The position numbers and the translations under genes are program-made. 64,000 bases of DNA, taken from positions 46,789,087 to 46,853,086 of the forward strand of contig OX344762.1 of assembly GCA_947034895.1 (NCBI GenBank), read 5' to 3'. A model generated the notes under the pieces. The model did not search any database and was not told the DNA's origin. It worked only from the letters and a program-made list of their open reading frames with translations. Source of the DNA: Rhytidiadelphus loreus (lineage: Eukaryota; Streptophyta; Bryopsida; Hypnales; Hylocomiaceae). The stretch's first letter is position 1, and every line of letters begins with the position of its first letter. Of this stretch, positions 36,588-47,179 are shown one piece after another.

Positions 36588-38387
36588 ATGGATCAGACCG
36601 CGCGGTCTGATTCGACGCCAGCCTCCCCGCGGAGCTCGAGTGCGCCTCCGCGCAGGAATCAGACCGCGCGGTCTGATTCGACGCCAGCCTCCCCGCGGAG
36701 CTCGAGTGCGCCTCCGCGCAGGAATCAGACCGCGCGGTCTGATATGCACCCGCACACTCCTCTCTCTCCCTCCAACCCCCCCTCTCCCTCCGCAAACCGA
36801 CTACTGTCCCCTCCACCTCCACCTCCATCTCCTCGCACTCCCTCTGCTTCCCCCCGACCTGAAGATCCGGCCCTGCAGTCGGATCCCGTCACCCAATCTT
36901 CCGAGGATCGCCACGCTCCAATTCTGACCGCGCGGTCTGAAACACGGCCACATGTCTTCCGCGTTCCCACTCCCCGACCGCAAGCGGCTGCAGTGGATGT
37001 GTCCACTCCTGCAGAGGAGTCTCTTCCGCCCCCTCCCCCGAGAATGCTCATTCAAGACCTGCAGGCTGATTTGGCTGCATTGCAGAGACTATTGTCTTCG
37101 GCCAGGCAGGCGGAGGTGGCGAGTGTGAGGACCGACCTCGCCGCCTCTTCCGCGAATCCCAGTGATGACTCCGTGGAATGTAGGGTTCAGGCGTCGCAGG
37201 CGATTGTCCAGGAATTGAGGTCCATCCGCGATCCATCCGATCTCAATGGGGATGAGAACATGATGAAGCTGATTGGTGCGCAGGTCAGCGTCGACATCCT
37301 GGAGTCGGAACTGCCTGCCGCCAGCGCGGGCGAGCTTCTGCTCATGGCCCATACGCGCGCCGTGTACCGGCAACTCGCCCTCAAGTCCACGAATACAAAG
37401 AGCAGCCCGATCGATCTGGACGAGATGGACGACGGAGACTTGGACAACCGACTGGCCTTGGCAGCAACCGGCAGAGACGAGTACAGCAAGATGGCCAAGG
37501 CCGCGGCAGAAGCGGCAACATCGGACGCGAGGACTTCCTCCGAGGCAGGAGGGACTCCGGCCGCGGTGGACATGGACGCCAAACCCATCCACGTGGACGT
37601 CAAGGCAGGGATCAACCTCGCGTACGTGGAGATGATGCTCGAGCGGGAAAGGCAGAGGCACTCGGGGGCGCTCGACAAGCGCAATGACGCCATCGACAAC
37701 CTCGTGAGGGATTTAAGGGGGAAGGACCGGGAGCTCAAGAGGGAGAGGGAGGAGAGGGAGCGGGTGGAGGAGGAGAAGAAGGTGAAGCGGAAGGCCAAGA
37801 AGGCGCAGAAGGAGAAGGAACTTGCGGAGGAGCGAAGGCTGCAGGCCGAGAAGGAAATGGAGTACAGGAGGGATCGCGAGACGAACACTTTGTTGCTCAA
37901 GCAACTGTAGGAGCAGATTCTGGCGAAGTAGGCCGCGCAGACAAGTGCCCCTCCGATGGCTGCGACTCCCATTCCTGTGAGCGAGCTCCACAACGTCTCC
38001 GGAGTCTCCACTACGAATTCGATTTCCGCCGCCATGGCCACCGCAGCGTCCGGACTTCGACAGCTGGATTCAGGAGAGGCTGCAAATATTTCGGTGAGTG
38101 TCATTGACGATCTAGACAGATTCGATGACCTAGCCCTAAGTCAATTTCCGTTTGTGCATGTCGCTGGGCCAATGCATCGTTCGAGCATCCATGACGATGA
38201 CCCTTACGACTTGGAAGTCGACTTGGGAGATATGGAGGTCTCCTTCACTAACTTGACCCAGCAGTATGCTCCCTTGCAGGCCCCAATCGCTCCGGCGCTG
38301 CCCCCTGCGAGGCACGAGGAGCATGCGCCAGTCGACTCACCCTCCGACGACGTCCAGACTCCCACGGTGGGTAACCCCTCCACATAG
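36588..38387 (+). CDS. Coiled-coil protein with palindrome-encoded N-terminal repeats; two internal amber codons
   Basis: The frame opens at Met 36588, in phase with the ParB-like gene and one amber codon plus two sense codons after it. It runs to TAG 38385 with TAG at 37908 and 37929. Residues 1-55 are two 22-residue repeats encoded by 66-bp DNA units, each holding motif B (peptide QTARSD). A Pro/Ser-rich segment follows, then helices from about residue 150 and a highly charged coiled coil at about 345-440 (EREERERVEEEKK). Reading the ambers as Gln gives KQLQEQILAKQAAQ, a natural continuation of the helix. No enzyme domain is seen. It may be a separate gene or the C-terminal part of the ParB-like protein by readthrough. 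Cassette 1 has no obvious counterpart. Confidence 0.5.
36592..36743 (+). repeat. 66-bp in-frame tandem repeat containing motif B
   Basis: Palindromes ATCAGACCGCGCGGTCTGAT at 36592, 36658 and 36724 are exactly 66 bases apart, and the DNA between them is nearly identical. 66 is a multiple of three, so the frame is kept. Confidence 0.95.
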
Positions 38388-38862
38388 CTCCCCATCTTTT
38401 GAATTGCGCTTCCAGGTGTGGAAGCTATGTGAGGGTGTTACGTCGGGCCGATCGAAGGTCGTCCCGACGGGTCCACCGTCCATGGAGCGACAGGCCCATA
38501 GATGTAGGAGCCCTTTTGGCGAGGCCTGTGACGATTTTAGTTGTACAGACATTTTAGTTGTACAGACGTGATTTTCGGATTGTTCGTGAAACATTGTTCG
38601 TAAAGTTTGTACAAACATTGTATTCTATTTGTAATATATCGGTTTCGTTTTTTGGCAATTCGTGTTTTCGGGAATTCGTGGTGTTGAGTGATGTGCAATG
38701 TAGAGTGTTGTGCATTGTGCTTTCTATCCCGAGTCCTCTTGGGCAATGTAGTTACGCTCTTGGCAATTGGCATTTGCGGTTTAGGGTGGCCATGCTCTTG
38801 GGTTGGGCGAAGAGTCTGCACTGGTACTCCGTCGACCAAGTTGCCCTCCTTGTCCGCCACCG

Positions 38863-40232
38863 ATGGCACTGGAGGCTCCCGCCATTGCTGAAGTCCCCCC
38901 TCCGGTCTCTGAGGTGGAACTCCCCCCTCCGCAAGCTGCACAGGTCGTGTCTCCCATCGTCGCGGGTGTCCAAACTCGCGCTGCCACGAGGCGTGCCACC
39001 ACTCCCGTCGCGGCCACCACTCCGGATGTAACAAAGGTGAGGCTCGATCTCCTTGCATCCCTCTGCTCATTGCCTCCGTAGCGCTTGCCTAGATAGTTTG
39101 TAGGGATCGAACGTGGATCTCGTTTAGAAAGAGGATGATAATGGACAAAGGTTCACGTCTCTATGTTCAAGCCTCCCACACCTGTTGGGGGGGGGCGCAT
39201 TTTCAATTGTGGACTCCCGTTTATTCAATTTTCAAATACTACTTTGAACAAGGGATTTCGCATACGCAGGCCTCATTGCCGTTGCCTGCGCCGCCGCCTC
39301 CCGTTGCTTTGCCCTTGTACAGTTATTTTGTTGTCTTGGAGTTGGAAGGAGTCCTATGCCAAGTTGAGCATGTCGGGCCCCTCGGATCCGGTCGCTCGCC
39401 CGCAGCAAGCGCACCATCGGAGGACGATTACGATCCGACGAAACGCCACGTCTTCGGCGAGTTCTCCCTCTCGTGTCGTCCGGAAGTGCGCGAATTCCTC
39501 AGAGGCCTGGCGAAGAGGTTTCGCTTGTCTATGTGGACGAGGCTGCCGGCCGTCGTGGCCAATCCCATGATCGATTTCCTCTTCCGCGGCTTGGAGCGCT
39601 CGTCCATGCGCGTGCTCACGCTCGAGGACTGCACCTCCATCGTGGAGAGACGATCGTGGCGGTTGTGCAGGTGTAGGCCCCCCCCACACCTCCCTTTGTT
39701 GCCTTGTCCGGCGCACCCCTACCAACCCGAGTGGGATACCGACGTGGACAAGGACACGTACGTTCAGTTCCCCGACCATCCCGAGGGGAGGCTGAGGCTC
39801 AAGGTTCTGCACAAGGCCGTCTGGGATGGAGATAGGTTCAAATCCGGCACGTTCAGGGCCAATTCCAACAACACACTGCTCATCGATTCCTCCCCCGAGA
39901 GCAGCATCCTCAATCCCGTGCACAATGCCATCTTCCCATTGTCGTACATTGGCAACCCGCACGATTCCACCCTGGACAAGACGTTGCGACTCTATCTCAA
40001 GGGCCTGCTAGAGTCCGGTCTTAGCGTGTCGCAGTACGTGTCTCGGAATCCGTTTTTCGGAAACCTCACGACGCCCTTTTTCAGACTCAATGTGCGCGGG
40101 TTAGCTGCGTTGTAGGATAGGTCTCTCTTGCTGGAGTATCCAGAGTTCGTCGGCACGTACAGTAGAGACGGGAACGATCATTTCGTCTGTCGAAGAGCGA
40201 AGCACGTGGTGCAAAAGAAAGAAAAGGGTTGA
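38863..40232 (+). CDS. FCP1/HAD-like protein of cassette 2
   Basis: Exons 38863-39036 and 39270-40232 join at GT/AG in phase 0, about 378 residues, with an in-frame TAG at 40113 and a TGA end. Exon 1 is Pro/Ala-rich and basic. Exon 2 has VVLELEGVL (DxDxT position, both Asp replaced by Glu, residues 79-86), RPEVREFLRGLAKRFRLSMW, and LLIDSSPESSILNPVHNAIF near residue 265, followed by LRLYLKGLLESGLSV. These match the order of FCP1/NIF-type domains and the two FCP1-like copies of cassette 1. A 230-base intron contains no palindrome. The loss of the nucleophile Asp argues for a binding rather than phosphatase role. If the amber is a true stop the protein ends at 40115. Confidence 0.6.
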
Positions 40233-41177
40233 TGCACCAAGCGGAAATGGATGGGTGTGCAGGGGCTGCGCTGCATTCGCGCTTTCAGCGGGCACTCCGT
40301 CGACAGCGCGCGAAGGGGCCCTCGACGGATGAAGCGACGGCGGACCCAGACGACGGAAGGAGTGGGCTCCTCCGATAGTTGCGAGGCGCCGGGCGAGGCG
40401 GGCGACGCGGGCGAGGACGTGACCTCGACTTCCCTATAAGAAGACATCACTGCTGACGAGCGCGTGGTGCGACGGTGTACGTATGTGGTAAGGTGGGTTG
40501 TTTGCTCCTTTGGGATGAACTGAGGTACGCAGGGGACGACGGATGAGTTTGATGGAGAAACAATTTTTTCCCGCCCTACACTAGGCTATAGTCTAGGATG
40601 GGGTGAAATTGTTTGTCCATCGAATACTCCGTTGCTCCTCTTTTCCCACTCTGAACTTTGTCTTTCCGGAGCTCGTCCAGAAAATCGCAATCACGTTTGC
40701 ACGGTCGTGACCATTGTCTTCGTTGTGCAGGATCCCTCCGGGCAGTCACCTCCCCAAATGGCCGACGCGACGAAGGTTGGAGTGTCAGCGCCTGCAGTTC
40801 AGACCGCACGGTCTGAACCGTGGGTAGCATCCTCAACTCGTTTGTGAAGGTTACGACGGAAGGCTGCACAGTCGCGTTCCAAGTCCAAAGTCCGGTCTAC
40901 CCTTCATTGCTTTTAGTAATAGCTCCACACTAACATTGCTGAACGTGGACTCATGGTGAGCCACGGATGACTTTCCCATACAACATAAATGACATTTACA
41001 GATGCATCTCATTAGAGATATTTTAAAAACATTTTCAGAATTGTAGAAACATTTTCAGTTCATCATTCTTGTCAACAATATACTCTTTCCCACATTGGAT
41101 AGACTAATACAAATACCCGCATTTTTTTAACACGAGTCCCCGATCCCATAGAGCGTGGTTCCCTTCGTCGTAACATC
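40233..41177. other. Downstream region of cassette 2, no gene seen
   Basis: It contains one motif B (40798) in the 85-bp flanked context shared with 42172, 42316 and 43517. The remaining sequence has short ORFs only and no motif I can name. Confidence 0.4.
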
Positions 41178-42120
41178 ATTTCACCAACGCTAGTAGGCAT
41201 CTATTTGCCGATCATATCATGTGGGTGGTCGTTGTAGGGCACCTTGAGAAGGTCCGGAAAATATTCGTCCATTGTAGTGCTGACCAATTCGAACGTGCTG
41301 GATGGATCGTTGTTGAACTCGTCTCTTGTGTGGAGCGGATGCGCCTTGTGTTCACGGGACTTCCAAGGGCAACCATCGTTGGAGGTACACCAGGAGAGCC
41401 ACCGTCATGCGTCCCCCTCCGCCACATCCTCGCGTTCTCCGTGGGCTTCGACCACAGCCGGTCTACCATTGCCGGGATGGGGACTACCGTGGACAGGGTG
41501 CCTATCAATGCACTTGTTGGCTGCTCACAATGCCCTCGAGTGAGAGTGGAGCAATGATATCCAACTCTGCTCATTCCTCGGAAAATGCACAGGAGCATGT
41601 GTTCGATGATTGCGCATTGTTGGATATGAGTGTTCCAATCTCACTTGAAGGCATTTGTTATCAGCAGACAACAGGTGCGTTGATATGCACCTTTCATGGC
41701 AGTCCCCATCCCGGCAATGGTAGACCGGCTGCGGTTGAAGCCCACGGAGAACGCGAGGATGTGGCGGAGGGAGACGACGGTCGCACGGATGGGGTGCCCT
41801 TGAACGGTTGGAGGAGGGCGTTCATGACAACGCCTCCCCTGGTTGTGCACTGGAAGTCTTGTGAACACAAGACGTACTCCGCTCGGCAGTGGGTTCCGGG
41901 ATGTGAAGAGGACGTTCTTGACGTGACCGTGGATGGGGTGTCCATGTCCTTGCCTCTTCTCATTACAAAAGCGGGTTCAGCAATGATCCATCCGGCAAAG
42001 GGACGACACCAGCATGGGTCCGCACTACAGTGGACGAGCATTTGACCGCGAACCTCGGAGTGCCGTGCGAGGACCTCACGATGATGTGATCGGCGAATAG
42101 ACTCTTGCTGGTGTTGATCA
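41178..42120. mobile_element. Foldback unit 1: long inverted repeat, arms about 0.4-0.5 kb
   Basis: The sequence from 41178 inward (ATTTGCCGATCATATCATGT) reappears inverted from 42120 inward (ATTCGCCGATCACATCATCG). Matching continues through GGATGGATCGTTGTTGAACT and GGTCTACCATTGCCGGGATG to a centre near 41595. Identity is moderate by eye. Short frames exist on both strands, but I cannot assign a protein. Confidence 0.7.
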
Positions 42121-42584
42121 AGCTGGAGAGTCATCACGAAGCGACGATGGTTGGAGCGTCGGCGCCTGCAGTTCAGACCGCGCGGTCTGAACCGTGGGCA
42201 GCATCATCATCTCGCACGCGGAGAACTCGGTAGGCATTGCTCCTTGCGCTCACGGGAATTGGATGCGCCTTGCGTCATCACGAGGCGACGGAGGTTGGAA
42301 CGTCGGCGCCTATGGTTCAGACCGCGCGGTCTGAAACGTGGGCAGCATCCTCAACTCGTCTGCGAAGGTCACATTGACATTGCTGAACATTGCTACAACA
42401 TAAATGACATTCTCATTTATTAGAGAATTGTAGAGACATTTTCAGTTCATTCTTGTCAACAATATATTCATTCCCACATTGGATACACTAATACAAATAT
42501 TCTCACTTTTTGAACACGAGTCCCCGACCCCGTAGAGTAGGCTTCTGTACATCGTAGCACGCAGATGAAAGGTCCTCGCAACAT

Positions 42585-43465
42585 CATTTCACCAACGCCA
42601 GTAGGCATCTATTTGCCGATCATATCATTTGGGTGGTCGTTGCACGGCACACTGAGAAAATATTCGTCCATTGTAGTGCTGACTAATTCGAACGATGTCA
42701 ACGTGCTGGATGGATCGTTGTTGAACGCGTCTCTTTTGTGGAGCGGATGCGCCTTGCGTTCACAGGACTTCCAAGGGCAACCACGGGAGGCGTTGTCATG
42801 AACCCCTCCCTCCGTCATCGTTGGAGGTACACCAGGAGAGCCACCAGCCTGCGTCGTCCTCCTCCGCGACTTCTTGCGTCTCCGTGGGCTTCGACCGTAG
42901 CCGGTCTACCATTGCCGGGATGGGGACTGCCGTGGATGGGGCCTATCAACGCACCTGTTGGCTGCTCATAATGCGAGCCCTCGAGTGAGAGTGGAGCAAT
43001 GATATCCAACTCTGCTCATTCCTCGGAAAATGCACAGGAGCATGTGTTCGATGATTGCGCATTGTTGGATATGACTGTTCGACTCTCACTTGAGGGCACT
43101 TGTTATGAGCAGACAACAGGTGCGCTGATAGGCACCTTTTCGCGGAAGACCCCATCCCGGCAAAGGTTGACCGGTTTCGGTGCCAACCCTCGATAACGGT
43201 GCCCTTGAACGATGCGAGGAGTGCATCCATGCCAACGCCTCCCGTCGTTGCGCACTGGAAGTCCCGTGAATACAAGGTGCACTTTGTTACGGGGTGGGTT
43301 CTCGTAAACACAAGAGCGGGTTCAGCAATGATCCATCCGGCTATGGGATGACGACAGCATGGGTCCGCACTGCAATGGACGAGCATTTGACTGCGAACCT
43401 CGGAGTGCCGTGCGAGGACCTCACGACGATGTGATTGGCAAATAGACTCTTGCTGGTGTTGATCA
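42585..43465. mobile_element. Foldback unit 2
   Basis: This is a direct repeat of unit 1 about 1.4 kb downstream with the same inverted arms and the same centre sequence (CGGAAAATGCACAGGAGCAT). Motif B lies in the spacers on both sides (42172, 42316, 43517). Confidence 0.7.
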
Positions 43466-43639
43466 AGCTGGAGAATCATCACGAAGCGACGATGGTTGGA
43501 GCGTCGGCGCCTGCAGTTTAGACCGTGCGGTCTGAACCGTGGGCAGCATCATCAGCTCGCACACGGAGAACTCGGAAGGCATTGCTCCTTGCGTTCATAG
43601 GAATTGGATGCACCTTGCGTTCACGGGAATGGCAAGGGC

Positions 43640-44035
43640 AACGACGGGAGGCGTTGCCATGAACCCCTCCCTCCGTCATCATTCGAGGTACACCATGAGA
43701 GCCACCGTCATGCGTCGTCCTCCTCCGCGACATCCTTCCGTCTCCGTGGGCTTTGACTGCAGCCGCTCTACCATTGTCGGGATGGGGACTATTGTGGACA
43801 GGGGGCGTATCGACGCACCTGTTTGCTGCTCACAATGCGAGCCCTCAAGTGGGAGTGGAGCAATGATATCCAGCTCTGCTCATTCCTCGAAAAATGCATA
43901 ACAGCATGTGTTCGATGATTGCGCATTGTTGGATATGAATGTTCCACTCCTACTTGAAGGTCCTTGTTCTGAGCAGCCAACAGGTGCGCTGATAGGCACC
44001 CTGTTCACAATAGTCCCCATCCCGACAATGGTGTC
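43640..44035. mobile_element. Foldback unit 3, truncated
   Basis: It carries the inner arms and centre of units 1 and 2 (ATGATATCCAGCTCTGCTCA and its inverse) but lacks the outer arms. DNA downstream to 44325 is unrelated to the array. Confidence 0.6.
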
Positions 44036-44324
44036 ACAATACTTGTCCACCAACCCCTTCTCTTGGGGCCTCGACATTCATCATAGGCAGACGAAGGTGG
44101 GACTCAGAGTGCTCTGGCTTCGGCTTCGTGGCCCCAAAGGAGGAAGGCCTGGACGTCACCCTGGTGCGATTGTAAATGAGGTTGAGGACTCCGTATATCA
44201 TAAGGTGGGCTTATCAATACCCTACGTGGTCTTTGAGTGCGCTGTTTTGCCCCCCCAAGTCCGGAATTGACCGTTGGCCTTTTTGTACAAGATACTTGGT
44301 CTCTCTCCAACAGCAAGGCGATCT

Positions 44325-45745
44325 AGTTTCCGGGTGTCAACCACGTCCCCACGTTGCTTACACCCCCTCTAGTTTGCAAAACTGTAGATTGTCAGCGGAC
44401 CACCATTTCACCAACACCAGCGGGTGTTTATTTGCTATTCATGTCGCTTGTGAGGACCTTACAGGGCATTCGGAGACACGCGGACAAATGCCCATCAAGT
44501 GCGGTGTGGATCCATTCGGGCGTTGTTATCGTGCTGGCTCGTTCATGGTTGAACTTGCTGACTCGGTGTAGAGCAAAAAAGTAGGGACGCTAGCGGCCCA
44601 TCTTCTATCCGAACACCAATATGCATAGGGGATTCATGGCACAAGAATCCATGGCCCTGATCTTCGTAGGGTGTCACTTGCATTCAAGGAGCTCCTCGGC
44701 GCAAGGAAGGACGACGTTGTCATGCACATTCTCCTCCTGTTGTTCTAAGGTACTTGGTAGCAACAACGTCCATCCACCGTCCTCCCGGCATCCGGGGTTT
44801 CTGTGGGCATGTGCCAAATGCGGTCTACTATTCTCGGGGCGGTGGATCGGTGTGGGGAGGGTGTCCATCGAAGTATGTATTGACTGATCATAACTCAAGC
44901 CGTCGAGTGCATGTGTGTCGTCGTAAACCAACTTGGCTCTCACTATGCACCGTGGTATTCGGACGACGGCACATCCGCTTGACGGATTGAGTTATGAGCA
45001 GCCAATAGGTACTCTAATGGACACCCTCTTCACACCAGTGCACTTCCCGGGAAAAGTCGACCGTTTTTGGTTCTCACCCTCCCAAACTCCGGATGCTAGG
45101 ACGTGGACGGTGGATGGCCGTCGCTGCTACCAAGTACACTCGAACAACTTGGGGAGAATGTGTATCACAGCGCCATCCTTCCTTGCGCCCAGGAGCTCCT
45201 TGAATGTAAGTGACGCCCTGTTTGCGAGGTGGGTCTTGGTGTGCTTCATGGGTGACCATGTGTCACCATCTTTCGAGGAAGAAGTTGACTTCCCCTATGA
45301 ACGTGGATGGGTTGTGAGTGCTCTTGCTTTTACCTCTCCCGGTCGACCGGTTGAACCATGATGTATTCGGCAAAGAGGCGACGCCGGAAGTGGTCCATGT
45401 GGCAATTGACGAGCATTTGTCCGAGAATCTCCGAATGCCCTGTAAAGGCTTCCCGACGACATGATTGGCAAATAGGCGCTTGCTTTTGTTCATGAAGCTC
45501 AAGACCCTTCACTAGAAGAAACTGTGTTAGAATCCCTGAAAACACATCACCTTGTTTTTGTTAAGTTCCCGTTTCAAAACGCAGGCAAAATGCGGAAGTC
45601 AAAACATTTTTCTACGTTTTGAAACAAGAACTTCACGAAAACAAGGTGACGTGTTTTCAGGGATTCTAACACAGTTTTCTTCTAGTGCTTCATTCAAAGT
45701 TGTCTGCATGCGGTTTTGGAGGCGCAATTTGAGAATGTGGAGTGG
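44325..45745. mobile_element. Foldback unit 4, diverged, carrying a CACTA-type MITE
   Basis: It starts with TAGTTTCCGGGTGTCAACCA and has inverted arms around a centre near 44.9 kb (GACGGCTTGAGTTATGATCA inverted against GACGGATTGAGTTATGAGCA). A plus-strand frame at 44990-45361 ends VDFPYERGWVVSALAFTSPG and is nearly repeated in unit 5, so it may be coding or simply duplicated. A 178-bp MITE interrupts the right arm. Confidence 0.65.
45510..45687. mobile_element. 178-bp CACTA-type MITE with CTT target duplication
   Basis: The ends are CACTAGAAGAAA...TTTCTTCTAGTG, with arms of about 70 bases nearly complementary (ACTGTGTTAGAATCCCTGAA in both). CTT at 45507-45509 and 45688-45690 is the 3-bp duplication expected of CACTA elements. 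The paralogous unit 5 has the unoccupied site (AAGACCCTTCACTCAAAG near 46935-46950), which confirms the insertion. Confidence 0.9.
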
Positions 45746-46990
45746 GCGACCTAGTTTCCGGGTGTCAACCACTTCCCCACGTTGCTTACTGCCCCTCTAG
45801 TTTGCAAAATTGTAGATTGTCAGCGGACCACCATTTCACCAACACCAGAGGGTGTTTATTTGCTATTCATGTCGCTTGTGAGGACCTTGCAGGGCATTCG
45901 TACACACGCGGACAAATGCTTGTCAAGTGCGGTGTGGATCCATTCTAGTGTTGTTATCGTGCTGGCTCGTTCATGGTTGAACTTGCTGACTGTGTAGAGC
46001 AAAAGTAGGGACGCCCGGCGGCCCATCTTCTGTCCGAACATGAATATGCATAGGGGATTCATGGCACTGGAATCGAGGGCCCTCTTCTTCGTAGGGCATC
46101 ACCGGCATACAAGGTGCTCATCGGCGCAAGGAAGGACGACGTTGTCATGCAGATTTTCCTCGAGCTGTTCGAGTGTACCTGGTGGGAGCGACCGCCATCC
46201 ATCTTCCTTCTCCCAGCATCCGGGGTTTTTGTGGGCATGTGCCAGATGCGGTCTACTATTCTCGGGACGGTGGATCGGTGTGGTGAGGGTGTCGATCGGA
46301 TTACCTATTGGCTGCTCATAACTCAAGCCGCCCCGTGGATGCACATGGGTCTTTCATATCCAACTTGGCTCTTAGTGTGCAAGGTTGGATGCGGACGACC
46401 CCCCATCCGCTGGACGGCTTGAGTTATGAGCAGCCAATAGGTATTCCGATCAACAGCCTCATCACATCGGTGCACTTCCCGAGAAAAGTCGACCGTTTTT
46501 GGTTCTCACCCTCAAAAACTCCGGATGCTAGGACACGGACGGTGGATGGCGATCGCTCCCACCAGGTACACTCGAACTGCTGTCAGAAAATGTGGATGAC
46601 AACGCCGTCCTTCCTTGCGTCGATGAGTTCCTTGTATGCCGGCAACACCCTTTTCGGGAGGTGGGTCCTGTTGTGCTTCATGGGTGACCATGTGTCAACC
46701 TCTTCCGACGAGGAAGTTGACTTCCCCTATGAACGTGGATGGGTTGTGAGTGCTCTTGCTTTTACCTCTCCCGGTCGACCGGTTGAACCATGATGTATTT
46801 GGCAAAGAGGCGACGCCGGAAGTGGTCCATGTCGCAATTGACGAGCATTTGTCTGGGAATCTGCGAATGCCCTGTAAAGACTTCCCAACGACATGATTGG
46901 CAAATAAGCGCTTGCTTTTGTTCATAAAGCTCAAGACCCTTCACTCAAAGATGGTTGCATGCGGTTTAGGAGGCGCGACTTGAGAATGCG
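45746..46990. mobile_element. Foldback unit 5, tandem copy of unit 4 without the MITE
   Basis: It starts with the same TAGTTTCCGGGTGTCAACCA and runs to GCATGCGGTTTAGGAGGCGC, collinear with unit 4. It keeps the inverted arms and the same plus-strand frame ending ALAFTSPGRPVEP at 46791. Confidence 0.7.
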
Positions 46991-47179
46991 GAGTGCAGAT
47001 TCACCCCTCTGCGTCGGCGAATGAAAAACGAGTCGTGCGTCCCGGCGTGAACTTAGAATGGTATAGTTTAGATTGTACCTTCCTCCATTTTTGAGTTTGT
47101 CCTGCAGCACATGGTCCCCAAAAGTTGGGCGTAAATAGTTTCTTCTTGGACTGCACCTTCTCCCGTAGAAGAGAGCTAG

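Larger units (their letters stand above)
31251..43536. repeat. Motif B palindromes, cluster 2 (about 24 copies)
   Basis: Copies start at 31251, 31342, 31443, 31533, 31624, 31715, 31932, 32162 (variant), 32310, 32438, 32530, 32712, 34463, 34570, 34643, 36592, 36658, 36724, 36922, 40798, 42172, 42316 and 43517, with a weak one near 31774. Three are in the first intron of the ParB-like gene and four are inside the following coiled-coil ORF. The last four share longer flanks (GCGCCTGCAG before, CGTGGGCAGCATC after), so they were copied as part of an 85-bp or larger unit. Confidence 0.9.

Noticed and set aside
36160..36927. Long Arg/Pro-rich open frame overlapping the coiled-coil ORF
   Set aside because: It is a GC-rich shadow frame of the ParB-like and coiled-coil genes, with no domain and low-complexity content.
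45000..46793. The repeated frame in foldback units 4 and 5 as a real gene
   Set aside because: It lies within inverted arms and no domain was recognised; conservation could reflect recent duplication, so it is described with the units and not called a CDS.
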